From Enterococcus sp. HY326 (GTDB lineage Bacteria > Bacillota > Bacilli > Lactobacillales > Enterococcaceae), in assembly GCF_026157065.1 (NCBI RefSeq), contig NZ_JANLGQ010000001.1, positions 682,001-746,000 of the forward strand: a stretch of DNA of 64,000 bases, written 5' to 3'. The notes below the pieces were generated by a model, which was given only the letters and a program-made list of their open reading frames with translations, did not search any database and was not told the origin of the DNA. Positions 1 to 8,856 of the stretch are shown here, in pieces (positions within the stretch are counted from its first letter, which is position 1; the number at the start of each line of letters is the position of its first letter). Made by a program: the position numbers and the translations under genes.

Positions 1-714
1 CAGCAAATAATTTTCGCCGTTAGTTAAAAATTCCTGATCTGACAAAGCCGTTTGCTCCCACTGAAACTGCTTTTGAATCAAGGCCAGTTCCGCCGTATCT
101 GATTCCTGTAATTTTTTTGCTCGTTTCAAGCGTTCCTGCAGCTCGCTGGCAAATTTTTGATAGATACCAGTGCCGAATAAATTCCGTAACACCGCTTCTT
201 TGTCTTCGCTTTTAGCCACCAGAAAATTCCGAAATTCTCCTTGAGGCAAGAGCACAATCTGATTAAATTGTTTAGCATTTAGATGGAGCAGCTCTTCAAT
301 TTCTTTGCGGACCTCGCCATCTTTACTATACTGACGGATTTCAGTGCCATCCGGCTGACAGATGGTCAACTCGACTTTTGCATTTTGTTCCTTCGTACCG
401 CTGCCTTTTTTCTTTTGTAGGGTTTGCTTCGGGCGGCGTTCAATTTGATACAATAGTCCTTGATGTTCAAAAACAAGGGTCACAATCGTTTCTTCTGTCG
501 GCGCTGCAAAGGAAGAGCGCATTTCACTGGCGCCTCTTAAGCCGCCAGAGGTTTCACCGAACAAAGCAAAGGTCATGCCATCAAAAATAGTGGTCTTGCC
601 GGAACCCGTCTTGCCGCTAATTAAAAACAGCGGCGCTTCTGCCAAACGGTCAAAGTCAAGGGTCTCTTCGATGAAGGGACCAAAATTTTTCAAAGTTAAC
701 GAAACAGGCTTCAT
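1..714 (-). CDS. sbcC: SbcC, nuclease SbcCD ATPase subunit (N-terminal part)
   Basis: Rad50-like ATPase of the SbcCD complex, which opens DNA hairpins and trims double-strand ends. The 238 visible residues are the N-terminal ATPase half: Walker A GKTGSGKTT at residues 34-42 and a Q-loop with LPQGEFRNFL at about 156-165. The frame is open to the window edge, so the coiled coil and Walker B half lie outside. The ATG overlaps the sbcD stop codon as ATGA, showing translational coupling within an sbcDC operon. The reading is secure; only the remainder of the gene is unseen. Confidence 0.95.
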   Translation of the reverse strand, partial: MKPVSLTLKNFGPFIEETLDFDRLAEAPLFLISGKTGSGKTTIFDGMTFALFGETSGGLRGASEMRSSFAAPTEETIVTLVFEHQGLLYQIERRPKQTLQKKKGSGTKEQNAKVELTICQPDGTEIRQYSKDGEVRKEIEELLHLNAKQFNQIVLLPQGEFRNFLVAKSEDKEAVLRNLFGTGIYQKFASELQERLKRAKKLQESDTAELALIQKQFQWEQTALSDQEFLTNGENYLL

Positions 715-1835
715 GCGTCAGTCACCTCCTGTGTGCCTAAGACATCAGCAACAAGCTCAGTTTGGGTGGATGTCATGGTTTCTCCGGTCACCTCTTGGAA
801 AAAATTATCCACTAATTTTTCCGGTGCTAGCCGTCGGACTTCTTTAAAATCTGTCTGCAATTCCGTCGATTCACGACCATTGACTCGGCTAACCCCTAAA
901 ATCCGGGGATAAACCTGCCGCAGCTGGTTCATCATATTGGGGATAATCCCGCGGTCTGTCAGTAAAATATCTAAATAATCCTCCCGCTCAATGCTTTGAT
1001 AAAAAATCGGTGACAGTAGCTCCTCAAAGCTCGCTTCGATTTGCTGGAGATTGTGCAGCGGGCTTAATTCCTTAAACTCTAAGTGTAAATCCGGCAGCTC
1101 TACTAGCCAGCCGCCTTTTTTTTGATGTAATTCTGAAAGAGAAAATTTTAACGGCGAACCGCTGTAGCGCATTTTTTGATGCTGGAGGGCATTTTTATTA
1201 TGTAAATGCCCCAACGCCACATAGTCAAAGCTTTCCAGCAGATAGCTTGGCACACTGTCAAGGCCGCCAACTTCAATCTTGGTTTCCGAATCGCTTTTTT
1301 CACTTCCCGCCACAAAAAAATGGGCAACTAAAACCTGTTGGAGCTCCGGCTTAAATTGTTTTTCCATTTCAGGAACGACCCGCTCCATCGCTTGAGTAAT
1401 CGTGCGAATCTCATCATCTTGAAAATACAAACGGGCGCTGATTGGCTCAAAATAGGGCAGCAGAAAAAATTGCGTTCCCTGAAATTCAATTGGCGTGAAG
1501 GCTTGTTCTAAACGGGTATGCAGATAAAAATCAGTCTGCTGATACCACGGCGCCCCAGCCTCCAGACGAACTCCGCTATCATGGTTTCCCGATATCGCAA
1601 AGACGGGAAACTGATTTTCAATATTCAGCTCTTGAATAAACTGATTGAAAATCTCGATGGCCTCAACCGGCGGCACCGAACGATCATACAAATCCCCCGC
1701 CAACACCACAGCGTCCACCTCTTCAGTTTTTGCCAGCTGAATAATATCTGCTAAATTTTTCTTTTGGTCCAGCAATAAGTCATAGCCATGAAGCTTTTTG
1801 CCGATATGTAAATCCCCCACATGTAAAAAACGCAT
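711..1835 (-). CDS. sbcD: SbcD, exonuclease subunit of SbcCD
   Basis: Mre11-type metallophosphoesterase, partner of SbcC in processing hairpins and DNA ends. The 374-residue length is usual for the family. The phosphoesterase motifs appear in order: GDLHIG at the N-terminus, GDLYDRS, GNHDSG, VAHFF and GHLHN. The start is supported by GGAGGAAC just upstream. The gene ends within the sbcC start codon. A TATAAT-like -10 on this strand lies about 30 bases upstream of the ATG (1866-1871), so the sbcDC promoter probably sits in the divergent spacer. Confidence 0.96.
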   Translation of the reverse strand: MRFLHVGDLHIGKKLHGYDLLLDQKKNLADIIQLAKTEEVDAVVLAGDLYDRSVPPVEAIEIFNQFIQELNIENQFPVFAISGNHDSGVRLEAGAPWYQQTDFYLHTRLEQAFTPIEFQGTQFFLLPYFEPISARLYFQDDEIRTITQAMERVVPEMEKQFKPELQQVLVAHFFVAGSEKSDSETKIEVGGLDSVPSYLLESFDYVALGHLHNKNALQHQKMRYSGSPLKFSLSELHQKKGGWLVELPDLHLEFKELSPLHNLQQIEASFEELLSPIFYQSIEREDYLDILLTDRGIIPNMMNQLRQVYPRILGVSRVNGRESTELQTDFKEVRRLAPEKLVDNFFQEVTGETMTSTQTELVADVLGTQEVTDA

Positions 1836-2062
1836 GTCTGTTCCTCCAAAAATGGTCTTCCCACTATTATACCACTTTTCCAGTCCTCAAGCAGTCGTCA
1901 GCCTCAGAAGATTCAGGAGAAAAAAGATTTTAAACTGGCTGACTGTTTTTCAAATTATGCTAAGCAGACTGCGATTTAAAAAAAATTCCTCCAAACACTT
2001 TCTTCAGCCTTTTTCCTGTTAAAATAAATAAAAACCATTTGAATTACTTTGGAGGAAAAAAG

Positions 2063-2740
2063 ATGGGGAATCGGGCTTATCTACTGGCAGGAACTGACTG
2101 TCAACTTTTTGAAGCAAACAATAGCTTGCCGCTTTTTTGGCTATTAGGGGCACTGCCGCAATTGCCCGCAAAACAGCAGGCGATTGCCAGTTTAACGGCT
2201 CCGCAATTAGAAAAATTTGCGGAGGAAGAAGCTTATGAAGAGGCTTTTAGTACGTGGTTTACAGAAAATCTGGTCGGTGAAATCCAGCTTGCTAGCGACA
2301 ATTATTTAAAAAATCTTGAGGATAATCGTTCCTATATTGATTCCCTTTATCCTTTACTGAGCCCAGTTTATGAAGAGTTTGTCCATGTCATCCAGCAGCA
2401 AAGAGCGACTGATGCGACTGTCCCAATCATTATTGACTACACGGAAACCATTAACTTCTACTCCGATTATTTAGAATTTTACGACGAATTACTCGCTTTG
2501 TGCACACATGTTGCCAAGCAGCAGCAAACAAATTGGCTATATCCAAAAGATCCCTTGGGTTCAGCCGTTGGGACTGATCAATATGCCAATCATGCTGGTC
2601 AGCCCATGTTTTCAATTGATAGCTATCAGCAACTCAATAGCCAGCTAATCACCGCCTTTAATGCTGCTGAAAAAGTAGCTGACAGACAGCAGCAACCTTC
2701 TTTATTCCAAAAATTTCGCCAATGGTGGTCAAAGAGTTAA
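2063..2740 (+). CDS. Conserved hypothetical protein, 225 aa
   Basis: I do not recognise this protein. The start at 2063 is chosen because GGAGG sits 7 bases upstream; the longer frame from 2039 has no such site. It is soluble by composition, with no signal peptide or membrane span. It opens with MGNRAYLLAG, is rich in Glu, Gln and aromatic residues in the middle, and ends in a basic, aromatic tail (FQKFRQWWSKS). The opening faintly recalls the MANRxYLY start of a DUF family of unknown function in other bacteria, which is only an impression. It stands alone, diverging from sbcDC and converging on plsC. Confidence 0.75.
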   Translation: MGNRAYLLAGTDCQLFEANNSLPLFWLLGALPQLPAKQQAIASLTAPQLEKFAEEEAYEEAFSTWFTENLVGEIQLASDNYLKNLEDNRSYIDSLYPLLSPVYEEFVHVIQQQRATDATVPIIIDYTETINFYSDYLEFYDELLALCTHVAKQQQTNWLYPKDPLGSAVGTDQYANHAGQPMFSIDSYQQLNSQLITAFNAAEKVADRQQQPSLFQKFRQWWSKS

Positions 2741-2760
2741 TGGGATTGATAAATTAATCA

Positions 2761-2854
2761 AAAAAAACAGCTACCCATTCAGTCGGTATCCCCCTTAAGA
2801 GTTAGACTAAAAAGCTAACAGTTTAAGAGTCGATACAATGGGAAGCTGTTTTTT
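2761..2854. terminator. Bidirectional terminator with nested long hairpin
   Basis: The outer arms AAAAAACAGCTACCCATT and AATGGGAAGCTGTTTTTT pair with one mismatch and carry A and T runs, so they can stop transcription from both sides. Inside lie further pairing segments, including GTATC/GATAC and GTTAG/CTAAC. The insert is far longer than a normal terminator loop. Confidence 0.8.
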
Positions 2855-3482
2855 AAGATTTTTTTTCAGAAGCGACATACTTGTAATTTGGATTGACCTC
2901 TTTGTCCAATTGATCAAAAGCTGTTTGAATGCGGCGTTCCACCTCATCCATACCAGCTTTATCCATTTTTTTAATATCGCTAATATCAATCGGTTCTCCG
3001 AAACGAACATCAATCCGTTTGCGCTTGAGTAACCCGCTAAAACTGGTCGGGCCTTGATAAACAGACGGCACGATTCGCACCTTAGCTAGCTTAGCAATCA
3101 ATGCCATGCCGCCTTTTAATTCAGTAGAATGGCGAGTGCCGCTAGGAAACATAATCAAACTCAAATCCGTTGACTTCAATAATTTTACTGGTGTCTTCAC
3201 CGTACTTGGTCCAGGATTGGTGCGTTTAACTGGAAAAGCATTGGCGTGAACCAGAATATAACGCAAAATTGGATTTTTAAATAATTCTTCTTTGGCCATA
3301 AAACTAAAGGATTTTGGGCGGGCGCCAATCGCCAAATAAATCGGGTCCCACCAGGTTCGATGGGGTGCGACTAAGATATAATTTTCATTTTGCGGTAGGG
3401 CTTCACGATTTTGATAATGGGCGTTGCCATTCAACACAAAAACCACAAAGCGAGCTACCATTCGAATAAAACGGAAAAACAT
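2853..3482 (-). CDS. plsC: 1-acyl-sn-glycerol-3-phosphate acyltransferase (PlsC family)
   Basis: Membrane-associated acyltransferase that adds the second acyl chain to lysophosphatidic acid to make phosphatidic acid. The HX4D catalytic motif is H41-R-T-W-W-D46, and FPSGTR at 112-117 is the glycerol-phosphate binding motif. A hydrophobic N-terminal segment (residues 2-17) fits membrane attachment. Length, 209 residues, is typical of Gram-positive PlsC. The ATG is preceded by GGAAGAGG. It is a single-gene unit that ends at a bidirectional terminator shared with the convergent hypothetical gene. The exact acyl donor cannot be read from sequence. Confidence 0.9.
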   Translation of the reverse strand: MFFRFIRMVARFVVFVLNGNAHYQNREALPQNENYILVAPHRTWWDPIYLAIGARPKSFSFMAKEELFKNPILRYILVHANAFPVKRTNPGPSTVKTPVKLLKSTDLSLIMFPSGTRHSTELKGGMALIAKLAKVRIVPSVYQGPTSFSGLLKRKRIDVRFGEPIDISDIKKMDKAGMDEVERRIQTAFDQLDKEVNPNYKYVASEKKS

Positions 3483-3568
3483 GTTCCTCTTCCTTTCTGA
3501 CTGGGAGAAAGCTCTGACTTCTCTGAATCATAGTATGCCGAAATTTATTTTACTTATCAAGTATTTTT

Positions 3569-3597
3569 TTGCTGGAAGTAAATGTCTAAGGTATAAT
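3569..3597 (+). promoter_or_regulatory. Sigma-A promoter of the trmN6-like operon
   Basis: TTGCTG at 3569-3574 and TATAAT at 3592-3597 are separated by 17 bases. The predicted transcript starts about 70 bases before the methyltransferase gene and would carry the four genes that follow. Confidence 0.7.
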
Positions 3598-3672
3598 ACC
3601 AGTATTCTATTCATAGAACCTAAAAAAAAGCTACAAGGCTTAAGAAATTATAAAGAAAGAAGCTGTGCGTAG

Positions 3673-4416
3673 GTGACTGTCCCTTTAAAAACCGGTGAGC
3701 GAATTGACCAGCTTTTCGCTGAAGGTATTCAAATTATTCAAAGCAAAGAGGTCTTCTCTTTTTCTCTAGATGCTGTTTTATTAGCAAATTTTCCCAGAAT
3801 TCCCCAAAAAGGTCAGATTGTCGATCTCTGTGCCGGCAATGGTGCCGTGGGTCTTTTTGTCAGCGGTAAAACCGCTGCGCCGATTACCCAAATTGAAATC
3901 CAGCCGCGCCTTGCCGACATGGGGCAGCGAAGTATTTTACTAAATCACTTGGAGGAACAAGTGACTATGGTACCCGGTGACATTGAAGACTGCTTCAACT
4001 ATTTACAGCCTGACTCGATTGATTTAGTTTTGTGCAATCCACCTTATTTCAAGGAACTGCCGACCAGTCGCAAAAATCCCAATCCCCATTTAGCGATTGC
4101 CCGTCATGAAATCGAAACGAATCTTGACGAAGTCATTCGAATTGCCAGCGGTCTATTGAAAACCAATGGCCATTTTGCGATGGTCCATCGGCCGGATCGC
4201 TTCTTAGATATCATCGATACTTTAAGAAAATATGATATCGCTCCAAAACGATTGCAGTTTGTCTATCCAAAGGTCGGCAAAGAAGCCAATATTTTACTGG
4301 TTGAAGGAATTCGTAACGGCAAAGAAGCCGGTCTAAAAATATTGCCACCTCTTCTTACTACCGATGAAAATGGCGATTATACACCTGAGATTCGAGGCAT
4401 GCTCTATGAAAAGTGA
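3673..4416 (+). CDS. tRNA1(Val) adenine-37 N6-methyltransferase-like protein (TrmN6/YabB)
   Basis: Class I SAM-dependent methyltransferase. The SAM-binding motif I is DLCAGNGAVG (51-60), and NPPYF (122-126) is the N6-adenine methyltransferase catalytic motif. The conserved N-terminal block around EVFSFSLDAVLL matches YabB/TrmN6 proteins, which methylate A37 of tRNA1(Val) in E. coli. The tRNA target here is inferred from family. The start codon is GTG; the Shine-Dalgarno is weak. It is the first gene of a cluster and overlaps yazA by 11 bases, the arrangement seen in Bacillus and Enterococcus. Confidence 0.9.
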   Translation: MTVPLKTGERIDQLFAEGIQIIQSKEVFSFSLDAVLLANFPRIPQKGQIVDLCAGNGAVGLFVSGKTAAPITQIEIQPRLADMGQRSILLNHLEEQVTMVPGDIEDCFNYLQPDSIDLVLCNPPYFKELPTSRKNPNPHLAIARHEIETNLDEVIRIASGLLKTNGHFAMVHRPDRFLDIIDTLRKYDIAPKRLQFVYPKVGKEANILLVEGIRNGKEAGLKILPPLLTTDENGDYTPEIRGMLYEK

Positions 4417-4690
4417 CGAACATTTTTTCTACGTACTGCTGTGTCGTGATCAAACTTTTTATGGCGGCTATACGACTGATTTGAGCCGCCGTCTAGCTGA
4501 ACACAACAGCGGTACCGGCGCCAAATATACTCACCCCAACAGCCGCCGTCCTGTTCAAATGATTCATGCGGAAAGTTTTGCCAGCCGCAGTGAAGCTACC
4601 AAAGCCGAGTCAGCCTTTAAAAAGCTGACCCGTAGACAAAAAGAAACCTATTTACAGACAGCTAAAACCAATAGCGTTTTAGTTGGCTAA
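4406..4690 (+). CDS. GIY-YIG domain protein (YazA/UPF0213 type)
   Basis: Small 94-residue GIY-YIG fold protein related to the UvrC and homing endonuclease nuclease domain. FFYVLLC (7-13) and YGGYT (19-23) supply the paired tyrosines, and R28-R29 with the following E32-H33-N34 fit the conserved helix. The start at 4406 is preferred over the longer frame because it is the usual family N-terminus and overlaps the upstream methyltransferase end. The cellular role of this solo-domain family is not established, although neighbouring genes suggest nucleic acid metabolism. Confidence 0.88.
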   Translation: MKSDEHFFYVLLCRDQTFYGGYTTDLSRRLAEHNSGTGAKYTHPNSRRPVQMIHAESFASRSEATKAESAFKKLTRRQKETYLQTAKTNSVLVG

Positions 4691-4732
4691 AAAGGCCTAC
4701 TACACAAGCGATAATGCAAAGGAGCCCAGACG

Positions 4733-5257
4733 ATGATTGAAATTAAACCTCTGACAAAAGAAAACGCCAAGGAACTGGAAGTTATCAGCCGCGAGACTTA
4801 TTTTGATACCTTCGCTAATGACAACACCAAAGAAAATATGGATGCATACTTAGACGAAGCCTACAATCTTGAAAAGCTTGAGAGAGAGCTTGCTAATCCC
4901 CTCTCAGAATTTTATTTTATCTTTAGCGACGATGTTTTAGCCGGCTATTTAAAATTAAATTACGGTCCCGCTCAAACGGAACCTGTTGATGCTGAAGGCC
5001 TTGAGATTGAACGGATTTATGTCCGTAAACAATTTAAACGCCAAGGGCTAGGTAATCGCTTGTTCCAAAAAGCTTTGCAACGGGCAGATGAGTTGCAAAA
5101 GCAATCGATTTGGCTAGGAGTTTGGGAATACAATCAGCCGGCTTTAGCCTTTTATAAAAAAATTGGCTTTCAGCGGGTCGGCCAACATGATTTTGTCATG
5201 GGGGACGATGTGCAGACCGATTATTTGATGCAAAAACAATTGACATCAGAGGCCTGA
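4733..5257 (+). CDS. GNAT family N-acetyltransferase (PaiA-like)
   Basis: Acetyl-CoA dependent N-acetyltransferase of 174 residues. The acetyl-CoA pyrophosphate loop is seen in KRQGLGNRLF, preceded by the beta-4 strand EIERIYV, and the C-terminal part has the typical NQPALAFYKKIGFQ motif. Overall layout resembles Bacillus PaiA, a polyamine acetyltransferase, but the substrate is inferred only. AAAGGAG lies 8 bases before the ATG. It sits 42 bases after yazA and 3 bases before the YjbR gene, so it is probably cotranscribed. Confidence 0.85.
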   Translation: MIEIKPLTKENAKELEVISRETYFDTFANDNTKENMDAYLDEAYNLEKLERELANPLSEFYFIFSDDVLAGYLKLNYGPAQTEPVDAEGLEIERIYVRKQFKRQGLGNRLFQKALQRADELQKQSIWLGVWEYNQPALAFYKKIGFQRVGQHDFVMGDDVQTDYLMQKQLTSEA

Positions 5258-5260
5258 TCT

Positions 5261-5617
5261 ATGAGTACAGAAGCAGAAGTTATCGATTACATTTTTCAGC
5301 GTTATCAGATTCAACCGGACCGGCCCTTTGCTAAAAACAATAGCAGCGTCTTTCGTCATCGCCGCAATCAAAAGTGGTTTGCGTTGCTGATGAGCGTCAC
5401 GGGAGACAAGCTGGACTTGCCCACTAATGATGAGTTGACCATCTTAAATTTAAAAATCGAACCAGAATTAGGCAGTATTTTACAGGAGCAGGCTGGTTTT
5501 TTCCCAGCCTATCATATGAATAAAAGCCACTGGATTACCGTTGATTTACGGCAATTTGCCGATTTTTCTGAACTGGCTGGCTTGATTGATGCCAGCTATT
5601 CTTTGACTTTGACGTAA
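5261..5617 (+). CDS. MmcQ/YjbR family protein
   Basis: A 118-residue protein of the MmcQ/YjbR family, which adopts a CyaY-like fold and is often annotated as DNA-binding, although its function is unproven. Family signs are the F-A-K-N-NSSVFRHRRNQKWFALLM block, a central KLDLPTNDE loop, and the end segment HMNKSHWITVDL. It begins 3 bases after the upstream acetyltransferase, suggesting translational coupling. Followed by about 145 bases without an obvious gene. Confidence 0.85.
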   Translation: MSTEAEVIDYIFQRYQIQPDRPFAKNNSSVFRHRRNQKWFALLMSVTGDKLDLPTNDELTILNLKIEPELGSILQEQAGFFPAYHMNKSHWITVDLRQFADFSELAGLIDASYSLTLT

Positions 5618-5763
5618 TATTTGAAGGGTGTGAGATGATGATTATCAGACTAAAACGAGGTAACTGCTTGATATAGCTCATGATAGCGACTATCTCAAGC
5701 TTGTTTTCTGCTATCACGGGCGGTATCAATTTCTCAAGTACTAAAATTTTAAGGAGAATGTTT

Positions 5764-6528
5764 ATGCCCACAACAATCAATCCGGCCTGGCTAAAAGCTC
5801 AGGCCCAACAAAAAAATTTCAGCGGCTGGGATTTTTCAGCCATTGAAGCCGAGTACACACAAGAAGCGAACCCTTGGAATTACCAAGAAATTGTTCGAAA
5901 ATTTTTACAGCCAGACTGCCAGCTTTTGGACATGGGAACAGGCGGTGGCGAGCTTTTAAAAAGCTTTAATCACCCACTAAAGAATACGGCGGTGACGGAG
6001 GGCTGGCCGAAGAATTATCGGCTGCTTTTAGAAAATTTAACCCCTCAGGGTGTCGCTGTTGAATTTGTAAAAGAGGATGACAAATTAAACTTTCCTGATC
6101 AGCATTTTGATTTGGTGATTAATTCCCATGAGTCTTTTGATTTGAAAGAAGTCAAGCGGGTCTTAAAACCCGGTGGAATTTTTATTTCGCAGCAGGTCGG
6201 CGATTTAAATGGCTTGACCCTTACTTCCCGGTTGATTCCTAATTTTCAAAAAAAGCAATTTGACTGGCATTTGGCAACCATCAAAGAACAGCTTAAAGGC
6301 GAAAATTTTCAATTGCTTTTTGCTGATGAAGCCTATCCATGGCAAAAATTTTATACGCTGGAGGCCCTCATCTATTACGCATTGACTATTTCTTGGGAGT
6401 TTCCGAATTTTTCGGTGGAAAATAATTTACAGGAGCTGCTTTATTTAGAAGAAGAGTTAAATCAAAAAGGATTTATCGCTAACCTAGAACATCGCTTTAT
6501 CTTTGTTGCCGTCAAACCAAAAGAATAA
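5764..6528 (+). CDS. Class I SAM-dependent methyltransferase
   Basis: Small-molecule type methyltransferase of 254 residues. Motif I is LLDMGTGGGELL (54-65), and FDLVINSHESFDL plus VKRVLKPGGIF are the later core motifs of the Methyltransf_11 group. The substrate cannot be told. AAGGAG at 5751-5756 favours the ATG at 5764 (7-base spacing) rather than the upstream in-frame ATG at 5758, which is only 1 base from it. It ends at a bidirectional terminator shared with the convergent acyltransferase gene. Confidence 0.85.
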   Translation: MPTTINPAWLKAQAQQKNFSGWDFSAIEAEYTQEANPWNYQEIVRKFLQPDCQLLDMGTGGGELLKSFNHPLKNTAVTEGWPKNYRLLLENLTPQGVAVEFVKEDDKLNFPDQHFDLVINSHESFDLKEVKRVLKPGGIFISQQVGDLNGLTLTSRLIPNFQKKQFDWHLATIKEQLKGENFQLLFADEAYPWQKFYTLEALIYYALTISWEFPNFSVENNLQELLYLEEELNQKGFIANLEHRFIFVAVKPKE

Positions 6529-6534
6529 GAGCAA

Positions 6535-6594
6535 AAGAAAACTGCAGATGCAACCACTCCATTACTTGGGGCTGGCTGCTCTGCAGTTTTCTTT
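6535..6594. terminator. Bidirectional terminator
   Basis: AAAGAAAACTGCAGA pairs with TCTGCAGTTTTCTTT around a 30-base loop, with A and T runs at the two ends. It serves the methyltransferase gene on one side and overlaps the oatA stop codon on the other. Confidence 0.85.
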
Positions 6595-8446
6595 ATTCAG
6601 CTAAAATTGCTTGCGCCACTAAACGGGTGTATTCAACTGCACCAGCTGCGTTAGGGTGCACGTTGTCATTAAAAAACCATTCAGGATGGTCGGTGCTATA
6701 AGTGTGCCAATCAATTAGGGTCAAGTTGTCATACTTTGCATCCATGGCTGTTAACATATCATTGACTTGCGTTTCCCAGCGACGGGTTGGCAGATGCAAG
6801 TTAATCCAATAGACTTGCCGTTCTCCTAGAACTGTCATGATTTCAGCAAATTGTTCTTCGGTGAAGGGCCCATTTGTACCTAAGCTCATAATCACCGTAT
6901 CCGCCAGTTCACCTTTGTCAGCCATCCCACTCAAGGCCTCGGAACTATTGTATAATTGCCGACCAACTTCGCCATCAATCACAATTTGCGGAAAGACACT
7001 TTGAAAATCCGTTACCATATCCAATACAATCGAATCACCAAATGCTGAAATCGGCAAAGCCTGCGCAGCTGTAATTTGCGCTTCTGATAGGCCATAAGGA
7101 TTGGCCTCAGTCGGAATTTCTGATTGAGCTGTTGAATCCGTTGAGCTGTCAGTCGAACTAGTCGTGCCATCTTTTGTTGCTTCAGCAAGACGGCTGTTTT
7201 CCGTTAAATGAGCTTCAAACTCATCCTGCTCTGCATTCGCGGCGTCAGTCGGTGCAATCAGCAATCCGAATACCGTGATAGCCAGCAACAGAATACTGCT
7301 ACTGTAAAATAAAGTTTGTTTGACACTTTTGCGACTTTTTAAAAAATTAGCCATTTGCTGCTTCAAATGTCCATAATCGAGCTTTCTAAAAGGTGTTTCA
7401 ATAAAGCGATAGGACAATTCGCTGACAAGTAAAATCAGCACAATTTCAATGATAATGTGCAGCCACAATAAATTATTTACATTGGTGATTTTCGCTTCAT
7501 AAAAAATCATCACTGGATATTGATACAGATAAATTCCATAACTCCTTTTTCCCAACCAATTAAAAATTGGGTTGGTCAACCAACGATTCCATGAGGAACC
7601 AGGATGAGCCGTCACGGCAACTAAGATGGCACAGAAAATACTGTAGAGATACATCCCACCCCAATAGACAAAATTGGATTGGTCGTCTAATTTTACTAAG
7701 CCAATCAATAAAATAATCAGTGAGATTAGCCCGATAACATTTAAATTCCAAGTTGCTTTACGGGAAATATTTTTCTTCAAGCGACGGCTTGGCCAGACAA
7801 ATGACAAGGCACTCCCAATCAAAACCGAAAACAAACGGGTATCTGTTCCATAGTAGACTCGGGTTGGATCACCGCCGGGAGTATATAAAATAACCATCAA
7901 CAAGGCTGAGAAGATGCTCGCTCCCATTAAAATATAAAATATGCGGCCACGGCTTTTAATAAACTTCAGCATCAACAAGACGACAATCGGCCAAATTAAA
8001 TAATTTTGTCCCTCAACGGCTAAAGACCAGATATGCGTAAAGGGGGACTCATTCGCAAAGCGATCAAAATAAGAAAAACCCCGAGAAATCTGCCACCAGT
8101 TATTGACATATAGCAAACTGCTGACCACAATCTGACGAATATTTTCTAAAAGATTTTGCTGAAATAAAGTAATATATGTAATGGCCGTCAAAAACATGCC
8201 CACCATCGCAGGATACAGACGTTTCATCCGCCGTTTATAAAAGGCCCAGATGTCAATTTTTTTATTGTCATCAAATTCCTGTAGCAATAAATCAGTAATG
8301 AGATACCCTGAGACCACAAAAAAAATGGGGACCCCTAGATAGCCTCCCGCCAAACTCGTCGGCAGCAGGTGATACAGGATGACTCCAATAACGGCAATTG
8401 AACGGATGCCGTCAAAACCGGTAATATAGCGTTTCTCTCTCTTCAT
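6593..8446 (-). CDS. oatA: Peptidoglycan O-acetyltransferase (OatA type)
   Basis: Membrane O-acetyltransferase expected to acetylate the C6 hydroxyl of muramic acid, which blocks lysozyme. Residues 10-370 form the multi-span acyltransferase-3 domain, beginning with YITGFDGIRSIAVIGVILYH. A further span lies near 380-400, then a Ser/Thr-rich linker (about 425-450). The extracytoplasmic SGNH domain has FGDS with nucleophile S472 and D594-N-V-H597 for the catalytic pair. Length 617 fits OatA of S. aureus and enterococci. Monocistronic by layout. Wall teichoic or other sugar acetylation cannot be excluded from sequence alone. Confidence 0.92.
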   Translation of the reverse strand: MKREKRYITGFDGIRSIAVIGVILYHLLPTSLAGGYLGVPIFFVVSGYLITDLLLQEFDDNKKIDIWAFYKRRMKRLYPAMVGMFLTAITYITLFQQNLLENIRQIVVSSLLYVNNWWQISRGFSYFDRFANESPFTHIWSLAVEGQNYLIWPIVVLLMLKFIKSRGRIFYILMGASIFSALLMVILYTPGGDPTRVYYGTDTRLFSVLIGSALSFVWPSRRLKKNISRKATWNLNVIGLISLIILLIGLVKLDDQSNFVYWGGMYLYSIFCAILVAVTAHPGSSWNRWLTNPIFNWLGKRSYGIYLYQYPVMIFYEAKITNVNNLLWLHIIIEIVLILLVSELSYRFIETPFRKLDYGHLKQQMANFLKSRKSVKQTLFYSSSILLLAITVFGLLIAPTDAANAEQDEFEAHLTENSRLAEATKDGTTSSTDSSTDSTAQSEIPTEANPYGLSEAQITAAQALPISAFGDSIVLDMVTDFQSVFPQIVIDGEVGRQLYNSSEALSGMADKGELADTVIMSLGTNGPFTEEQFAEIMTVLGERQVYWINLHLPTRRWETQVNDMLTAMDAKYDNLTLIDWHTYSTDHPEWFFNDNVHPNAAGAVEYTRLVAQAILAE

Positions 8447-8803
8447 TCGACCCCAACCAAATCCTTTTGTAATATAATCTTAAGAGTACGACCTTTTAAT
8501 ATGAAAAGCAAGAAAAAGTTATTAAGTATTTAGGAAGACTTTAATAATTTAAAGTTATCTCTTTTTACTCAATTATTAACGCTGATTGTAGCTAATATTT
8601 TTGCTTTGGGATAAAAAAGTTTTCTTTTCTAATTTCAGTAGCTAGAAATTAATTTTTGAAGTGCTTAATAAGTTGCTAGCAGCTAAAAATTGGAAAATCC
8701 TTTCAGTTAACTTCCCTATTTTACTTAATAGTACCTAGATTGTTCATTCTTTTTTTGCTTATCAGTTAACAACTACATGTTTCCTAAGCAAATTGAATTA
8801 AAA
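8447..8803. other. AT-rich intergenic spacer without a recognised gene
   Basis: About 360 bases upstream of oatA and downstream of the lipoprotein gene. No open frame, tRNA or strong hairpin is visible. The oatA promoter is expected within the part next to 8447 but no clear -35/-10 pair could be fixed. Confidence 0.6.
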
Positions 8804-8839
8804 AAGTATCTGATCCTTTGAGTTTCAGATCAGATACTT
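8804..8839 (-). terminator. Terminator of the acidic lipoprotein gene
   Basis: AAGTATCTGATC and GATCAGATACTT pair perfectly around a 12-base loop. The A run at 8799-8803 gives a U tract on the minus-strand transcript. Confidence 0.85.
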
Positions 8840-8856
8840 CCATTTAATTGGTCATT

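Noticed and set aside
1-1835. Phage-defence system at sbcDC or yhaON
   Set aside because: Both pairs match housekeeping nuclease families and have no accessory defence genes beside them.
8447-8803. Small RNA in the long spacer upstream of oatA
   Set aside because: No promoter-terminator pair or strong secondary structure was seen.
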